From: an uncultured Ignavibacteria bacterium
GTDB taxonomy: Bacteria > Bacteroidota > Ignavibacteria > Tepidaquicellales > OLB5
Assembly: GCA_937873695.1 (NCBI GenBank)
Contig: CALMYL010000020.1
Location: 124,001 to 188,000, forward strand
Length of the DNA: 64,000 nucleotides
Reading direction: 5' to 3'
Under the pieces are notes generated by a model that saw only the letters and a list, made by a program, of their open reading frames with translations, was not told the origin of the DNA and searched no databases. Each line of letters starts with the position of its first letter. The first letter of the stretch is position 1. Positions 61,820 through 64,000 of this stretch are shown one piece after another. The position numbers were made by a program, and so were the translations under genes.

Positions 61820-62818
61820 TTAATTCAATAATTTAACTCTGATTCCGGTTTCTATACTTTGTTGAGTATAACCTTCTTCGTCTTTAGTTTTAAGGTTTAT
61901 TCTGATCATCATTTTGGTTCTGGTATCTTTTTGTTTAACACAAGATCGGACAATATCAATCACTGAGTTTCCATCACCTCCCAGGGAATAATCGTCAAGA
62001 GTGATCTTGATCCCCTCATCTTCAACTTCTTCAGCTCTTGGGATCTTTACCTTTAGCTTTGCTTCCACGCTTATAGTACTCAAAGTCCGCTCCGTAATCT
62101 CATAACTTCCGGTACTCTCAGTTTCCCAGTAGGAAACTTCAGTCTTCATTTTTCTTACCCAATCCTTCGTATTACTTTCTATGCCTTTATCAGGAAGAAT
62201 AAGGTACTCATTCTGGAATATTTCACACAAGCTTTCAGAACCCAAAGAACCCCTGACACTCTCTTTTTCAGATTCATTTAGGGTATCTTTGAAGACTGCG
62301 ATAAGATTCTTAAGAATTCTATGCAGACCGTAAGCTTCAAGCACTTCACCATTCCTGCTCACACGCAGGCTAAAGGGTTCATTAATCAGCACAAAATAAC
62401 TGATATAATCGCTGGTATCAATATCATTAGGGTCATTCAGAAAACACTTGCCTGGATGATATGAAAACTTCCTTACAAAATCCTGGCTTCCATCCTGTCC
62501 GGTTATCGAATCGAACTTAACTTCAAAAATAATATCCCCGTTACTTTCAATGCTCTTTACCGCCTTGGTATAATAGTAACCTCTTTTATCAAAAGTTTTT
62601 TCTGTGACATAATCATTTGCAACACTTTTATCAGTATTATCACTTTCGGTTTCGATGCCGTACCTGAAAATATGACCGGTTTCAGGAGAATAAACAAATG
62701 CTGATCCGGATGAATCACTGTTTTGGGCAGAATACAGATCGGGAAACATCTGTATAACAGCAATTGCAGTTATCAAAAACCTGAATGCGAAACCTATATA
62801 AGAGTATTCTAAGGTCAT
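61820..62818 (-). CDS. Exported protein, paralog of the next gene upstream
   Basis: 332 residues. N-terminal hydrophobic segment (IGFAFRFLITAIAVIQMF). Shares order and phrases with the 62821-63843 product: 'FSLRVSRNGEVLEAYGLHRIL', 'ESVRGSLGSESLCEIFQNEY', and a Gly-containing 'GDGNSVIDIVRSCVKQKDT' end region. Probably periplasmic or surface; function unknown. Starts 2 bp after its paralog. Confidence 0.65.
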   Translation of the reverse strand: MTLEYSYIGFAFRFLITAIAVIQMFPDLYSAQNSDSSGSAFVYSPETGHIFRYGIETESDNTDKSVANDYVTEKTFDKRGYYYTKAVKSIESNGDIIFEVKFDSITGQDGSQDFVRKFSYHPGKCFLNDPNDIDTSDYISYFVLINEPFSLRVSRNGEVLEAYGLHRILKNLIAVFKDTLNESEKESVRGSLGSESLCEIFQNEYLILPDKGIESNTKDWVRKMKTEVSYWETESTGSYEITERTLSTISVEAKLKVKIPRAEEVEDEGIKITLDDYSLGGDGNSVIDIVRSCVKQKDTRTKMMIRINLKTKDEEGYTQQSIETGIRVKLLN

Positions 62819-62820
62819 AG

Positions 62821-63843
62821 TTAATTCAGCAAGGTTACATAAAGATTTGTTGTAACTGCTTGCGTTGAATTAGCCGTCTGTCCCTGAGCTGAGAGTTTCA
62901 TATCAAGTTTCAGGTTTGTTGAAGTTTCTTTGTTTTGAATGCATCCGCGGCTGAGATTCAGAGCAATTTTACCGCTGCCGGATGTTTCGGCATTTTCAAC
63001 TTTTATTGTCATACCGCGCTCTTTAACTTCTTTGTTCTTGAACTCAACCACAAGCGCAGCTTCGATGTTGGCAATTTTCTGGCCATTTTTATCTTCCACT
63101 GATTTCATTGTGTATTTGGCATTATTAACCACTTCAAAGAACAGAACTGAGGTATTGAATGCTTTAGTCCAGTTCGAATCCATAACTACGGGATTTGCCG
63201 GGCAAACCTGGTACTCCTGCTGGAGAATTTCTTTTATTGATTCCTCACCGAATGACTGCTTTATTTCCTGCTTATCTTTTTCTTTTAAGGTATCACCAAG
63301 AGCTTTGAAAAGTACTTCATATATCTTTTCCATTCCGTAAACATCGGTAATTTCGCCGGATGAGTTAACCCTGATGAAAAAAGGATTTGCTATTACAGCA
63401 TTGTACTGAATGAATGCGGGATTCTGCTTTACGCTGTCATTAACATTTGAGTTATATTTGATACTCTGATCACCCATTGACGATGATATGTTAATAGAAT
63501 CAAATGTGATCTTATAGCTTACAATTCCGGATGCATCAACGTTATCAGCTTCTTTGGAATAGTAGTAATTGATCTCATTATCCTGTTTAACCTCTTTATC
63601 TTCTGTTGCAGGTGATTTCTCCATATTAGATGTTTTTGCAACCATCTTATAATAGAACTTATCACCTTTTTTCACAACGTACTTTAGTGTAACAACATCT
63701 TTGCCGGTAATACTGTCTTTCTTTACAAACTCAGAAATATTGTTATTACCCTCAGTTTTTTTATCGTCTTTTTTATCGCCGCATCCGTAAACATAAATAA
63801 ACAAAGCAGCAAGTATAAAGTTCAGGATAAAATATTTACGCAT
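62821..63843 (-). CDS. Lipoprotein, DUF6263-like
   Basis: 340 residues. Lipobox IYVYGC at about residue 21. Family-like segments: LKYVVKKGDKFYYKMVAKTS, NPFFIRVNSSGEITDVYGME, SGSGKIALNLSRGCIQNKET. First gene of the operon with its paralog and upp. Function unknown. Confidence 0.68.
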   Translation of the reverse strand: MRKYFILNFILAALFIYVYGCGDKKDDKKTEGNNNISEFVKKDSITGKDVVTLKYVVKKGDKFYYKMVAKTSNMEKSPATEDKEVKQDNEINYYYSKEADNVDASGIVSYKITFDSINISSSMGDQSIKYNSNVNDSVKQNPAFIQYNAVIANPFFIRVNSSGEITDVYGMEKIYEVLFKALGDTLKEKDKQEIKQSFGEESIKEILQQEYQVCPANPVVMDSNWTKAFNTSVLFFEVVNNAKYTMKSVEDKNGQKIANIEAALVVEFKNKEVKERGMTIKVENAETSGSGKIALNLSRGCIQNKETSTNLKLDMKLSAQGQTANSTQAVTTNLYVTLLN

Positions 63844-63913
63844 TATATGCCTTTCCAGTATTAAAATGCATCATTCCCAGCGGATATGATGCCTCTGATT
63901 TTATTATAATCTG

Positions 63914-63944
63914 CAAATATACCCAAAATTTGAGGGAGTTTCAA
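63914..63944 (-). promoter_or_regulatory. Promoter of the lipoprotein-paralog-upp operon
   Basis: Minus strand TTG (63942-63944), 20 bases, TATATTTG (63914-63921): exact fit. Nothing else recognised in 63844-64000. Confidence 0.72.
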
Positions 63945-64000
63945 AGTAAAAGCGAAATAGCGAAACTGTGAAATAATGTGCTGAATCAGGCTATCAGATT

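Overview
The window looks like a chromosome segment of a Bacteroidota/Chlorobi-group bacterium, most likely an Ignavibacteria-type lineage. The evidence is a secreted protein with a type IX secretion (por) sorting tail (52492-54057), promoters of the Bacteroidota kind (TTG, 20 bases, TAnnTTTG, seen four times exactly), several genes with little or no Shine-Dalgarno sequence, and DUF4870- and DUF4920-type proteins. The lineage is inferred from these protein signatures; there is no rRNA gene to test it.

Positions 1 to about 27.8 kb are a Mu-like transposable prophage that runs off the left edge. A C1-type repressor (8803-9453, minus) faces a long early operon (9746-23093, plus) across a control region with two 16-bp operators. 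The early operon carries a MuA-type DDE transposase, a MuB-type ATPase, a DUF3164 protein, a GemA-like protein and many small unknown proteins. Packaging and portal genes follow on the plus strand (23357-27718). The prohead protease, capsid, connector and neck genes, a tRNA-Met and at least four signal-peptide proteins lie on the minus strand (8538 to 1). The head module is therefore split between two divergent arms.

Inside the early operon is a complete diversity-generating retroelement (DGR). It has a reverse transcriptase (21208-22161), a 75-bp template repeat just upstream (21026-21100), and three target genes whose variable repeats (10419-10490, 20372-20446, 20836-20909) differ from the template only at template adenines. 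The targets are small cytosolic-looking proteins of the early region, not tail fibres.

Next to the prophage lies a 625-bp element with 49-bp perfect terminal inverted repeats (27907-28531). After it the host genes are: a TetR/HlyD/ABC exporter operon resembling E. coli ybhGFSR with a split YbhF (28607-34710); small membrane proteins (35469-37703); a POT peptide transporter; dnaE; trxA; a reduced complex-I-like group nuoJ-nuoK-X-nuoN interrupted by a tRNA-Leu with three degenerate copies and a GIY-YIG nuclease gene (45046-48639); glmS; an AT-rich stretch with an IS3 remnant (50765-52491); the T9SS cargo protein; an M28 peptidase; a TolB-like protein; an Rsh (p)ppGpp enzyme; and a three-gene operon ending in upp.

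Short palindromic repeats occur throughout. One family (basal arms such as ATCCT/AGGAT, ACTCT/AGAGT, ATTCT/AGAAT) shows compensatory changes between arms, lies in intergenic DNA, and also forms part of the coding sequence of phage signal peptides. A related hairpin is present in-frame in two unrelated phage proteins.
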